Positions 44,912 through 56,547 of a DNA stretch of 64,000 nt are shown here, piece after piece. The stretch comes from Pollenia angustigena (taxonomy: Eukaryota > Arthropoda > Insecta > Diptera > Polleniidae): positions 261,472,339-261,536,338 of the forward strand of contig OV884057.1 of NCBI GenBank assembly GCA_930367215.1. The letters run 5' to 3'. The first letter of the stretch is position 1, and every line of letters begins with the position of its first letter. A model generated the notes under the pieces. The model was given only the letters and a program-made list of their open reading frames with translations. It was not told where the DNA came from and did not search any database. The position numbers and the translations under genes are program-made.

Positions 44912-45763
44912 TGGCGGCATGAAATAACCCCCCAAAATATAACCCCCCAAAAATATAATGAAATAACCCCCCAAAGCGTGGGGTCTTATTTCATATGCAA
45001 TAAAGCCCCAATTATGAAAATGAAATTAGCCCCCAACGAAATGAAATAACGCCTCAAACATAAATGAAATAACTCCCTAATTTTTGGGGGCTTATTTCAT
45101 ATGAAATAAAACCCCAATTTCTAAAATGAAATAAGAGCCCAATATATGTAATACAATTAATTATACAGTTTTGATAGACATCATGATATGATACACCAAA
45201 CACAAGCTTCGCCAACTAAGGCTTTTCTGCGTAGGCGGCCTTCGGCCGGGCGCAATGACTTTTTCCTCTATGGTATAACAAACACCGGCCTCGCTAACTA
45301 AAGCTTTTCTGCATAGCGCCAGGATTTTCTCCTCTATATTATAAAAATACCGACTCGACCCGGCTACGCAGAGAAGCTTTAGTTAGCAAAGCCGGTGTTT
45401 AGTATACCATAGAGAAAAAGTTATTGCGCACGGCCGAAGGCCGGTTATGTAGGGTAGCTTTATTTATCGAAGCCGGTATTCTGTATACCAAAGTGGATAA
45501 ATCCCTGATCCCAAAAACTTTTTCATTATAAGTTTGAAAATGAAATAATCCCCCAAAAAATATATTGGGGCTTTATTTCATAATGATTTTTTGGGGGATA
45601 ATTTCATATGAAATAATACCCCAATTAAAAAAATGAAATAACACCCCAAACAAAATGAAATAACCCCCCAAAAAACGTTTTTGTTGTTCTCTGTACAAAA
45701 TTTTGGGGGGTTATTTCATTATTTTATTGGGGGGTTATATTTTGGGGGGTTATTTCATGCCGC
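44912..45763. mobile_element. G-run foldback element, youngest copy, 852 bp
   Basis: The ends share 37 identical inverted bases starting GCGGCATGAAATAACCCCCC (left from 44914, right ending 45763). The left has two extra bases (TG). The element is bounded by the 9-bp duplication CTCACCATC. The arms are arrays of a 14-20 base motif, AATGAAATAACCCCCCAA, and its inverse. The core (45200-45500) is itself inverted: GCTTCGC.AACTAA.GCTTTTCTGCG and CGGCCTTCGGCCG on the left, AGCTTTAGTTAGCAAAGCCG and CGGCCGAAGGCCG on the right. No coding capacity. The superfamily is unknown; 9-bp duplications are known for Mutator-like elements, but this is not enough to assign it. Confidence 0.85.
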
Positions 45764-45950
45764 CTCACCATCCACAGTTACGTTACGATTCGCATCATCT
45801 TTGAAGAAGTACGGTCCAATGATGCCACCATCCCATAAACCGCACCAAACTGTGACTTTTTCTAGATGCATTGGTAGACTTGCAATGCTTCTGGATGATC
45901 TTCACTATAAAATCGAAACGTGCGTCAGCTGTTTAAACCAGTGTTGCCAA
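45764..45950 (-). pseudogene. Mariner transposase, middle part beyond the foldback insertion
   Basis: The minus-strand frame reads EKVTVWCGLWDGGIIGPYFF then KDDANRNVTVDGE, the well-known mariner segment that precedes the QDGA aspartate. A preceding EDHPEALQ piece lies in another frame. The VDGE codons coincide with the 9-bp duplicated target of the foldback element. The first catalytic aspartate and everything N-terminal to it are missing. Confidence 0.85.
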
Positions 45951-46500
45951 AAAGATAATAGCTAAAAAATCACCTGATATATGAAACAAAAACGGCTGTA
46001 ATTTAGGGCGTGGCAAAAGATTTCTTTTAAGTTTTTCAAACTTAATAAATATACTTCTTATTCCAGGGCGTGACTGATGAAAATATTTTTGGTTTGTATT
46101 GGCTTCTACTTGTTTTAATGTAGTATGTATGTATGTGAAACAGAAAAAAGGGGCTTAATTTGGAGGCGTGTCATAAAAGTGAGCATATTAAAATATATAC
46201 GTAGTTTTAGAAGGACTTTCATGGCATGTAAAAAAAATTGGGCATTTGGGGGAAAAATCCGAGATTGCATTAAAGGCGGCCAGAATTTGAGGCAAAAATG
46301 AAGCAACTATCAAGCCATGAACAACGATATGATGAGATCGGACTTTAAATGGCAGCGCTACATATAAAAAACCAAAAGGGCTGTATTTTAGGGCGTGGCA
46401 AAAAAATTGTTTTCCTGTTTTAGAATCTTCATTATAGGTGGTGACTGGCGCAACTTTTTTTCATTATAGGTGGTGACTGGCGCAACTTTTTTTTTTTTTG

Positions 46501-48438
46501 TATGGAGGTCGATCCGGTCTACTGGGCATATTAGAAAGAAGTTTAACTTTTCTAAAAGATAATTTTATTGCGGAATTTAATTTTTTTAAATTATTCAATA
46601 AACTAAGTCGTTTTTCTCCATTTTCGAAATAACAAGAGCTAACATTAAAAACGTGCAAACCGGACTCAGAATACCCAAATAATTAAAAACGACAGGTGCC
46701 CGCTTGTCCCAAATGCTAGCACAGTGTAATTGTTTATTCTGTTGAAAATATTTTAACTGGTGGAGAGTTTTTCTTATTAATTCAACAATTATTTGTATTA
46801 GCTTGTATTGTTAAATTTATATAATAATCTTTTAGTAGTCCATATTATAAAAATTTAAATTTTTATGTATTTTTAATCAAAAGCTGTAAAAATATGCTCA
46901 GTATTGCAAATTAAACAAATGAATCTGTATTAAACATTCAATCAAACTTCTCTTGATGTCTGTGTTTGTAATAGAAATTAAAGTTTTTGTTTCGGAATTT
47001 ACATTTAAACAACAATAAAAAACTCCAATTTGTTCTTGTGTTGAATAAAAATTTCCTAAAGAAAATTTTAATTTTTATTACAAAAAGCTGCTGTTGATTT
47101 CTTATTAGTTAACGGAGTAAATTTAGCAGCATTTTGGTATCAACTTTTATAAAATGATCTTTAAGTCCAAGCTTATGCATACGTCTTCAACACTACAAGT
47201 ATTAATTTTAAATAGTTTTAATTTGTTAAAGCGCATAGAGCTAGCTTTTCCTCAACAATAACTTTCAGTGTATTTGTCAAATATGAAAAATGGGAATTCA
47301 GCACGTCATACAGAAATCTTATTCAAAATATATTCTTAGATGAATTACAATTTTAATCTGTCAAATATCTGGGGCTCTAAAAACCTATCAAACATGTTAA
47401 CTTTAGACTTAACACAAGTTTCGTATTCATTCGGTGCGGTTATCAGTTATTGCTCTTATGTTTAACAAAGTATTTAATCCCCACATGCGAGTATCTAGAA
47501 ATGAAGAGGTGTGTGATTTTATAAAACACGAGAACATGTATCTAGATACAAAAAAAAAAAAACAAAAACAAAAACAAGTGTAAGTGTAGTTTTTTCTCTG
47601 TACAAGCTTTTATTTTGTTTACCTCAGTTAAAGAAATTCACTCATACCTCTTATCACGATACTAAACAATAATAGAAATGATTATAATTATATTAAAAAC
47701 AAAAGTTATAAAAAGAAAGACACGAATTCAGTAAAATTCCCACCCTCTATTGTCAATTTGTATCTATTAATACAGTTTAAAATTCATACAACTACTGTTG
47801 TTTAATTTGAAAAAAGCGTATGATTGCACATACACACACCCATACATAAAATATTAATTTTACTTGTCATTTGCTCAAAAAAAGTAAGAAGACTTTCCGT
47901 CTAACAGCAGCAGCAATATGCTTTCGTCATCAGGTGTCATTGTTGAGTTCTTAACTCGTAATCACTCTTCAGATACTAATAAATATCAATGTATGAAGTT
48001 ATTTTTCTTGAATCTTTTCTTTTATTTTAAATATTTTACACTTTGGAACAATTCTGCTTGTCAAACTTGTAACAAAACTTTCAAATACTTAACATAAAGT
48101 TAAATAGGTTGTATCTTTTATAAGCATATGCATGTATATACATTTATATATTTTATTTTTTTTTTTTTTTTTGTATATTGTGGCAAGTTATTAATTTTTG
48201 ATAAATTTGCGTTACGCGCACTGTTCTCTTAAAATGTCAAACTGAAAATGCAATCGTATCTTGTCGTTTAAAAAATGAGAGCCTTTTTTGAACTTAGATT
48301 TATTACATCTTATTTTTTTGTTGCATATTGTTGAATGAAGTGTTGTTTCATAGCAGTAGGGTTGCCATTGTTTTTTTATATCTATATTTAAAGAAATTAA
48401 ATAATTTTAATAAAGAAGAGATAGATAAAAAACCAGAA
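46501..48438. other. AT-rich DNA, nothing recognised
   Basis: No coding signature, inverted ends or dispersed repeat were recognised. Poly-A and poly-T runs lie near 47551 and 48150. Confidence 0.5.
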
Positions 48439-48640
48439 CTAAGGCGAATTCACAAGAAGTTGGGGTCAAGTCTACAGCTGGTATTGTTTCGGCGGTTGAG
48501 TTGTCAAAGTTTGTATACAACCTAAAGTTTTTTATGTAAACAAACATCTAAGTTTACTAGCAATATTTTTGACAGTTTGGCAACAACACCAGTGAAGTTG
48601 TAGAACTGAACTCACCTTCTAATGAATTCGACTTCAAAAG
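48439..48640. mobile_element. About 200-bp MITE of the AAGGCGAATTC family, decayed
   Basis: CTAAGGCGAATTCACAAGAA on the left and the inverse of GAAGTCGAATTCATTAGAAG on the right. It resembles 61241-61466 and the fragment at 3344. Confidence 0.5.
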
Positions 48641-48803
48641 AAAATAATGAAAATTTTTAGAGAGTAGGTACGTGGTTTACAAATACCGTAGTGAATCTGT
48701 TCAAATTAAAATTAAAGAAATTATCACTGATCGAAAATGCCATTCGGGTGGATTTTGGGAGTGCTTAAATTTTGGGTTAAATGTGTTGTATATGTATATC
48801 TTA

Positions 48804-49157
48804 AGGCAAGATTACACTATTATACTTTGTATTAATACATGTCAAAAACTCAAGTAATATGACAAAGTGTGATAGTGTGAATGCAATGTGTCACGAAAAT
48901 GACAAGTATTAAGAAAAAAGTTTGACATCCCATACGACTTCATCGTTTTTTGAAAAATTTCTAAACAATAAAACTTTTCATTGGATCAGGGTTGCATTTT
49001 ATTTCATGTGTGAGTGTTTATACTTTGTGTGATGGTCTGAACACAAACTGTCATGTTACATTAGATTTTTTGACAGTCGCAACAAAACTCATTAGATTTC
49101 TATCTCACAAAGTATTATGGAATACGTAAGACTTGTGAGATAGTGTAATCTAGGCTT
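48804..49157. mobile_element. About 350-bp MITE with AGATTACACTAT ends
   Basis: AAGGCAAGATTACACTATTA on the left and the inverse of AAAGCCTAGATTACACTATC on the right, with AAAGT/ACTTT motifs nearby. Non-coding. Target duplication not resolved. Confidence 0.6.
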
Positions 49158-50319
49158 TATTGACTTCATCTTATTGAATAAAATTTGAGCAAAACTCAAA
49201 GCTTATGCTCTCGGATTGACGTTAATATTAAGGTTTTCATAATATATATGTAAATGGCAACCCAGTAAAAGCATTTGTTGTTTACTACACAAATAAACAT
49301 TTAATGAATGAAAACTGTTATACCCAGTATGGGCATGAATAGAGCTTTGCTGGGTCTCATTAATTTTTTTTTTTTTCGTTTCTCCGCTATTTCAAATACT
49401 CATTTTGTACTACATAATATGTTGTACTCTCTTTTTCATTTTTGTTTTGCTTGGGGTTTTTTATTTTTCTCATTCAAAATGTTTTCTTACTCTCATTACA
49501 TATTTTGCTTTGTGTTCTGCTCTTTTCTTGTCAACTGTCAAACAACCCTTTTTTTTCTTGTGCGCTTCTCAAGATTCTTATCTACCCGTATCCAACAACA
49601 ATATGTGGATTTCAGAATGATTTTTGTAGTGGGACCAAGCATATTATTAAAGTATTCAGCTTAAATGGGTACGAGCGTAAATAAAGGGCCACCAAACAAC
49701 AACAATTTGTTATTTTGTGCAAGAAAAGTGAAAAAGCCGGTAGGCATTTCATACTTTAACTCTCGGAGACACATTCCAAGATAAAGACGCTTTTAGCTTG
49801 TGGTTAATGGTTCATGTGAGACTTGCTACAGTACGAACGTTTATGGGCGTCCGCCACTCTTTAGCATTTGTGCAACAGTGGCCAATTAACTAAAGAGCAT
49901 GTGATTATATTAAATTAGTTTTAAACCTGTCTAACTCAGCAGCAGTATGCCAACGAATGCTTGTTAGAAAGAAAGATTGTGTGTTTAAGTATGTATGTAT
50001 GTATGTATTTATTATTAATGTTTATCTTTAAGAAATGTTTTTGCTCTCTTAAACAAACTTTGTATGCATGTGAATAAATTGAATTCATTAACACTTTTGA
50101 AGTACTGACATGCCAAGTCGACAGGTAGACAGAAAGACCTCAGTTACTTATTCAGTCACAACTCCACCACCAAGTTACAGTTAGTTAATTAAGTGCCTCA
50201 AAATTTATTGTTCATATTTTTTTGTTCGAATTTAAGAGGAGAGTTTTCTTATGTTCTTTTGGTTTATAATTACGAGCAGGCTACGCTCCTTTTATGATAA
50301 AGTGTACGCTTAACTTTTT
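49158..50319. other. AT-rich DNA, nothing recognised
   Basis: A (TATG)n tract lies at about 49990-50008. The 118-codon ORF at 49308-49664 is low-complexity and phenylalanine-rich, driven by T runs, and is open in three frames at once. I do not treat it as a gene. Confidence 0.5.
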
Positions 50320-50470
50320 ATAACCTTCACAATGGTGGAAAGTGAACTTATGTATAATAAGTTTGTCATTCCGTTTTTAATTTAGACCCTCTAGTGTGTA
50401 TTTTTTCTGGGTCCTTATAATAAGCGAAGTTGATTAAATGATGTCCGTTTCTCCATCTGTCTGTTTAAAT
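50320..50470 (+). repeat. Decayed 5' end of the ~1-kb dispersed repeat group
   Basis: TATAACCTTCACAATGGTGG, then AATAAGTTTGTCATTCCGTT and GATGTCCGTTTCTCCATCTG, parallels the first 150 bases of 30321-31333. Confidence 0.5.
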
Positions 50471-50958
50471 GGATTTCCCCAGAATTGAGGGGAACTCGGC
50501 AGTTATATATTTCTGTCAAATATCGTTAGCTAAAATGCAAAAAGGCGTTACTAACCAAAAATTCAAAATTGCGATTGATTGTTATGAATGCATAAAATTT
50601 ACACTTTTATTATCAAAAATGACGCTTTTATTAAGAAAAAACAAAAGGGTGTAATTACAAGTGTGTTTATTTGATAAATGCAAGCCGACGTAATTTCATT
50701 TTTCTTTTCTAACAAAATAGGTATAATGAAATGATTTTCTTCGAAAATTGTTTAAAGAATTGCATGGGAGACTTATCTAAGCAGCCCAGTAAAAAATTTT
50801 ATCATTTTGCGAAGCACTAAAGGTAAATTTAAAAAAATAAGCTCACAAATATGCTCTACGCAATAAGACATACAGAAATGCATAAAGTAAGTGAAAGAAC
50901 TCTCAACAACTTTTATTAAAAAAAAATAACATTTCAAGTGCTACGGCATTCCCTTACT

Positions 50959-51184
50959 ACGAAGCAGGTTTGTAAGGGAGAATACTAAAAAATAACAGTA
51001 TCAAAACATTCAGTGCGTAAAGCTGATCGTTACATCTAACAATTTTTATGTGCGCTGAATAATGCGCTTTTTGTGTCAAAAATGTATTGCTTCAAAGTGG
51101 GAACTCGCCATATAAAATTCATGTCTTCCGTAAGCGCAATGGTAAGCGAAACTTTTATGTTTCTCCCTTAAAAACCTGCTTCGT
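50959..51184. repeat. Inverted repeat with ~24-bp ends
   Basis: ACGAAGCAGGTTTGTAAGGG (50959) and the inverse CCCTTAAAAACCTGCTTCGT (ending 51184) bracket about 225 bp. Possible MITE; no duplication identified. Confidence 0.4.
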
Positions 51185-51612
51185 TGGAAGCTCCATTTTT
51201 TATTGGGAGGTTTATTAACATATTTCTAGTTTGTATTTTACAAAGTTTTTTGCTTCTCCTTTAAAATTATATTTTTGTGAGTTAACGATATGCTCCTTTA
51301 AATTTTGCTACTGAAATTCAGCCATATCGGCCCATAAATGAATAAGATTTACTCAAGCAGAAAACCACTTACTGATTCAATTACAAAATTTATTATAGTA
51401 TTTTTAATTGTATTAATAGAAGATAAATAAATTTATTCAAAATTTGAAAAATTTTATAGAGTCGTCTAATTAAAATTTCTATACAAGTTTTTCTAGATTT
51501 CATACGCACAAAAAGTTTTTATAATATTTAATTTACAAAAAAAAACCTAGAAATATGCTCAAAAATATGTTTGTATGTTAAAAAAAAAGTATAAATATAC
51601 ATACATATGTGG

Positions 51613-52708
51613 GTGTTTCCACAGAAAATGACCCCTTATAGCTTACAAAATAAATGTATTTGTCCTTTTCCGAAAGATTAACTTTAATTTTCATTTTACT
51701 AACAAAAATATTTTTTTTTTGGTACCCATAATAAATGAGGAGGTCCATAACAAAACGTAATAATTAAATTTTTCAAGTTTTTTGATTTTTTGATTGAATC
51801 CTATTCTACACATTGAAATCTATATAACCTTTAATACAAGCATTCCAAAACTCAATAACTTCACTGCAATTCAATATCAAATATAATGGTTCAGTGCAAA
51901 ATGCAATAGTTACACATCTTTGCAATAAATCGCTACAAGAAATTTAAAAAAGTCAACTTTATAAATAAATTATGCTCGTGTGGTAACTCTTATTTAACTG
52001 TAAAACGTAAGGAATTTTTGTTTAGTTAATACCTTTTGCCTTTGTTAAGTTGATTGTGAATAACATTTTCATACAGTTCAAAGCAAAATGAAATAAATAC
52101 TATGGATTCGGACCAAAACGCAATAATTCCAAATTTGTTATCTAAATAACTTTAAAACAAACTGTCAGATAAAATAATTAATTTGTGATTAATATTACTT
52201 TTTGTAGACAATAATACCTCAATAATTGTTTTTTAAAAAAAGTTTGTGCTACTTACTCAAATTACATTTTGTCGTTTATCCAAAAAAATGTTATGGTGTA
52301 ATTATTGCGTTTTGTTATGGACCTCCTCAAATGTATTCAGACACAAAAACTTTTAACTTTTTATAATGTAACGACCGTTAACTTAAAAAAAAAATATTTT
52401 TTTGGTAACAAATTTCTTTGGTTTGAAAATAAATCCATTTCTTAAACAAAACATTTCAAAGACATTTTGCAATACATGATGTTTGTTTTCGACAATTAAA
52501 AACAGCACATTTATAAGAAGCGACCGTTACTTTATTAATGGTCAAAAAAAGTATTGAAATTACATTTTTTATGAATTCTGTCGGTTGCTTGCGTTGCTTG
52601 AACTTTCGTAAGTTCAAAATGGAGCAATTCTCGTGACATATTTGGGTAGGTTGGAATATCATTTTAAAAATCTCCAAAAATCGGTAACGACCGTTACTTT
52701 GGAAACAC
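51613..52708. mobile_element. Possible outer element with GTGTTTCCA ends
   Basis: GTGTTTCCACAGAAAATGAC on the left and the inverse of GTGTTTCCAAAGTAACGGTC on the right. ACGACCGTTA repeats lie at 52370, 52521 and 52685, only on the right side. It encloses the better-defined 592-bp element. Tentative. Confidence 0.4.
51737..52328. mobile_element. 592-bp element with 29-bp inverted ends
   Basis: GAGGAGGTCCATAACAAAAC followed by GTAATAATT is inverted at the right end with one visible difference. AAAT flanks both sides (51733-51736 and 52329-52332), possibly a 4-bp duplication. Subterminal AAAATGCAATAGTTAC and AAAACGCAATAATTCC motifs recur internally. Non-coding. Confidence 0.7.
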
Positions 52709-52789
52709 TTGAACATTAAATGGAAAAAGTATAATTCTTATTTTTAAGAAAATGGTATGTCGAAATAATCTGTTAATTAAGTATAGAAA

Positions 52790-52880
52790 AATATGTCAAT
52801 AGTGTTGCGCTTTCCACAGTTATTAACGACCAATATTTGGAAGCAACAATCTATGGAAAGCGCAACACTATTGGCATATT
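52790..52880. repeat. 91-bp hairpin
   Basis: AATAGTGTTGCGCTTTCCA and its exact inverse TGGAAAGCGCAACACTATT form the stem, extended by ATATGTC/GGCATAT. The loop is about 40 bases. It could be a tiny MITE; a small-RNA hairpin cannot be excluded from sequence alone. Confidence 0.6.
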
Positions 52881-52945
52881 GTTCCTGTGGTCAACAACTA
52901 ACTTATGGTCCTAAATAAACTTTTCAAGAGGTTCGAGTTGCACTG

Positions 52946-53670
52946 AATCAGAATCTATAATTTCTCCATCACATCAGGTTTTTGCAACATCTTGACTTAA
53001 AATTTGAAAACCCCTGATTTTCGCCATATTCCAGACGGTAAAGCTATGCAAATTAATAATAATTAATAAAACCTGATAAGTCATTTGAAAGTCTTACCAA
53101 TTGCCTCTAAAATAAATTTTCTAATATCTTGTTCCTTCTCTGAGATATCTTAACCTGAAGTTTGAAAATAAATTTTTTTTTTTTTTGCTTTATTCATAGA
53201 ATTTTCGCCATTTTTTTGTAATTTTGAATTCATTTTTATAGTTTTTTTTAGATTTTTTATCATTTACAAAAAAAAAAAACCACAAAATCTTAAAAAAAAT
53301 TATGAAACAAAAAATAATATAAAATTTAAAATTTGTTGAAAAAATACAAAAATTAAGTCAATTTTATAAAAAAAATCACAAAAAAGTTTAAGAAAAATTG
53401 CGAAAAAAAAACATGAATATAGCGAAAAATCTATTTTTATCAAGTTTTAGGTTAAGATATCTCCGAGAAGGAACAAGATATCACAAAGGTTAAACATTTA
53501 TTTTAAAAGGTAATTGGTAACACTTTCATACGATATATGTATAAGCTTTTATAAATAAAGACTAATCACGCAGCTATTACGTCTGGAATATTAAAAAAAA
53601 AATGTGTTTTTCAAATTGTAAGCGAAGATATCGCAAAAAACTGATGTAATGGATTGATTCTGATTACAGA
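52946..53670. mobile_element. About 725-bp foldback element
   Basis: The outer arms pair: ATCACATCAGGTTTTTGCAA with its diverged inverse near 53628-53650, and ATATTCCAGACGGTAA with GTCTGGAATATT. The inner arms pair too: GATATCTTAACCTGAA with TTTAGGTTAAGATATCTCCG, and CTAATATCTTGTTCCTTCTC with GAAGGAACAAGATATC. GAATCAGAATC and GATTCTGATTAC lie near the two ends. The middle is A/T low complexity. No coding content. Confidence 0.6.
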
Positions 53671-56547
53671 TGCGTGTTCAGGGCTACTTTAACTATACGT
53701 TAGGCCCAGGGTTTAGACTTTTTCGAAATTTTGCTGGCCTGTTTTATATTCGAAAACTTATTTTTCAGACAAAAGTTAAAACAAAAAATTGTTCTAATTA
53801 TCACATAACTAAAGAAAATTGAAGTTTTGTAGTAAAAAAGGAATACAATTTACAATTGTGCAAAATCTACAGTAGTTTCTAATCGAGGCGAAACCTATTT
53901 TTTCGTTATAGTAAAAATCGTTTTGAAGTTTAAGTTAATTATTAACTCACGTACGCTCACAAATAAAATATTTTGATCTGCCAAATGCAAACTTCTAAGA
54001 GCGTCTGAGTTATTTAAGATGCTAGCCTACATCTGCTTCTAAATGAAGGGTCAGCTATGCTTTAAATTTCATTGAAATCTATTGCAAAATTTCGGAAAAG
54101 CATAATCTTTCAACCATTCCACTAAGTGGTCCTAGTTTTAAGAAAACACTCTGCGTATGTCTCCTTCTAGGTTAAAGGGCAGTCATTACGCCCTCTTGGT
54201 CCTAGTTTTTTAAAAATATTCATAGCATATGACTTTCTAGATGCAGATTTTTTTATTTAAAATTTTATTAAAATCAGTTTGAACTTTTAAGTTTAAGTGT
54301 TCGAAGAGGCAGGAATTTTCCCCATATTGCCATGTTAAAAAAAGACACAACTATAACCTTCACGGCGGTGACTAATCGACTTATCGTTCTTGACAAGAAG
54401 GGTTTGTATGTTATACTTTATAGAAAAAACACACAAGATCAGTTTTTCAATTCGGTTGGCTGGCATATGATGTTTTTCAATAAGGCCTTTTGTACTGTTT
54501 AACTTCAATAAAGATCTCAACGCACGGAGTTTTACCTTTAAATCACGCTCACCCTCTCAAGCGTGATTATTTTTTTAAAGTAATCGTGGTAACGCGTGAT
54601 TCACGCGGGACACGACAAAATCACTTTATGTGCACAACTCTAGTAAAAACGTTAAAACTTTATGCCAAGAAACGAAATTAAATATTTAATATTTTTCTTA
54701 ATATTAACATTCATACACATGAACACATCAGCGACACAACACGTTGATTGACAAGGTTAAAATAAACAAAAATAAGCAACGCAACGAAAAATATTTATTT
54801 ATTATTAAGAAAGAAAAAAAAAATAGTTTTATGAACACTTTTATGTGTACAAATAAGCGAACTTCTAACGCTGTTACTGTAAAATGTACACGAGAGAACT
54901 TTTTGAACCAACCGAAACACCTTTTTAAAAACGCTCAAACATCTAGTCGTTGCTAAATGTTTTTGTTATTGTAATTAATTCAACTACAATTAGTATGGAT
55001 GATGTGTGCTAATTGAAATTGGATAATAATTATGGGATTTTTTTATAAAAGAAATAGTTGAGATTTTTTAAAACGGTTGGCCTAAAAATTCTTTTTAATA
55101 CGTGTTTAATGTTAAATTAAAAATGTTCTTTTGCTTCTACTGAATTTTTAAAGTTTGGAGTTAATACCCTCTTTACCAATACACTCATACTTTTAAAAAT
55201 TGATACGAACTTGCCTTTAAAATTCTCTTTCCAGTGAGTGTTTCAATTTCCGTTCAAGAAAACAGCAGATTTCAAGGTTAGTGAGCAAATTTTTCGTTTG
55301 CCTTTTTAAATTTTTTTCTTGATGACAACTTGAAAGTAAATTGCTCAAAAATTTAATGGAGCTTACGTCACAACTTTCAATTCTTGGAAATTTTGACAAA
55401 CAGTATATGTAAAAGACTATCAAGAAAAACATGAGCGTGTAACTGCAGTGTTAAGGATAAATGAAAATGCATTTACAGTTGCTTTGTTCGCTTGATAAAA
55501 AGAATTCACAACATTTATTTTTTCTCACATACAGTTGTTGTAATTTTTCAAGGATTTAGTCTGGCAGCACTGTGTTTGTACATTAAAAACTACGAATGAC
55601 AAATTGTGTTTCATAAATTTAAATGTTTTTCTGTGGCCATAATTTTTTCCTCAATATCTTTTACATTTTTAAACTTTAATTCATTCAGATTTGCAAATAC
55701 TTGACCAGATTAAAATTTATTATTAAATTTTTTTTTTTTTATTTCACAATAATAATTGAAAACACAAAAATTTTGTGGGTGAGTATAAGAACGGAAAAAA
55801 CTAAATACAAAAAGTTAAAATGACTTTCTTGGGAAATTCACATTAATATGTAACAGCGAGAAAACCCAAAATATTGTTGTTTTATATTTTTAAAATAGAA
55901 TTCAATAAATAATTGCTGTTGATTTTGGAATAATTTATAAGAAATTTAAAACGATTTAGAGAACACTGGCAGGCAGATGTGCTAAATAATCACAAAATAA
56001 ATAAACTTATTATACTGTATATCAGTATACAATATGTCTTGTGTGAATGTATGTATGTGTGTATGCAGCAATGTTACCGAAAGAAAATTATGAAAAGCAA
56101 AAATAAAATTAGCTAACATTTTTTGCCAAAATCAGTTTCTAAAAACACAAAAACTCATTAAAAATGTTGCAAACAAAAACTTAATACGACAACAGCCATT
56201 TAAACCAAAGAAAATTTCGGAAATACATACGAATATGTATCTACGTGTACATTTGTATGCATACTTGTGTATGTGTGTACGAGAAAATGTGATATAATGC
56301 AGTAATTTTAAGAGAAAAAAATGTGTGTGCCATAATCACCGTCATTATAATACTTTAGACAAAAAATATTTAACCAGGCACTGGGGAACTGGGGACCAGC
56401 CTACACTATCAACATCGGAAGCTTTTATATGTATATGTATGTATGTATCTAAATTAGCTCAGCATTATATAACTTATTATGATCTGTGGCATCACATATA
56501 AACATACCATTATTATTCGGCAGCTTTTAGGTTTCTTTTTATTTAAT
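53671..56547. other. AT-rich DNA with decayed repeat and a hAT-like terminus
   Basis: About 53990-54310 has subrepeat phrases (GTGGTCCTAGTTTTAAGAAA, TTGGTCCTAGTTTTTTAAAA) like the dispersed-repeat bodies. At 54540-54645 an AATCACGC/GCGTGATT palindromic tract ends in CACAACTCTAGT, resembling the TAGAGTTGTC terminus of the hAT pair. CATA/TGTA microsatellites lie at 56030-56060, 56225-56280 and 56430-56450. No gene seen. Confidence 0.4.

Larger units (their letters stand above)
44403..45977 (-). mobile_element. Mariner-like element, about 0.7 kb, split by a foldback insertion
   Basis: The left end GGGTGATTTTTTAAGAGCTA (about 44406) has an inverted partner, TAGCTAAAAAATCACC, at 45960-45975. TA-rich flanks lie inside the host repeat at CTA/TATA. 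Without the 852-bp foldback and its duplicated bases the element is about 0.7 kb, so it is itself an internal deletion of a roughly 1.3 kb mariner. Confidence 0.8.
44088..46500. mobile_element. Inverted-repeat element hosting a mariner, with duplicated arms
   Basis: A segment reading GCAGCCCTTTTGGTTTTTTA then CCATTTAAAGTCCGATCTCA (about 44193-44246) is inverted at 44371-44400 plus 45977-46020, where a mariner splits it, and again at 46335-46400. The left outer part GGGTCGAAAAAAAAGTTATG has a counterpart in the right outer part, where a 32-bp unit (TCATTATAGGTGGTGACTGG and onward) is repeated at 46429 and 46461. The exact ends and duplication are uncertain. Confidence 0.55.

Noticed and set aside
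44926..45763. C-run arrays as telomeric repeats
   Set aside because: They occur as inverted arms bounded by a 9-bp duplication inside a gene, and flies lack simple telomeric repeats, so a mobile element explains them better.
49308..49664. 118-codon ORF, phenylalanine- and serine-rich
   Set aside because: T-rich low-complexity DNA is open in three overlapping frames here; no motif or homologous copy was seen.
54510..54645. Complete hAT MITE ending in CACAACTCTAG
   Set aside because: Only one terminus is recognisable; no left end or 8-bp duplication was found.
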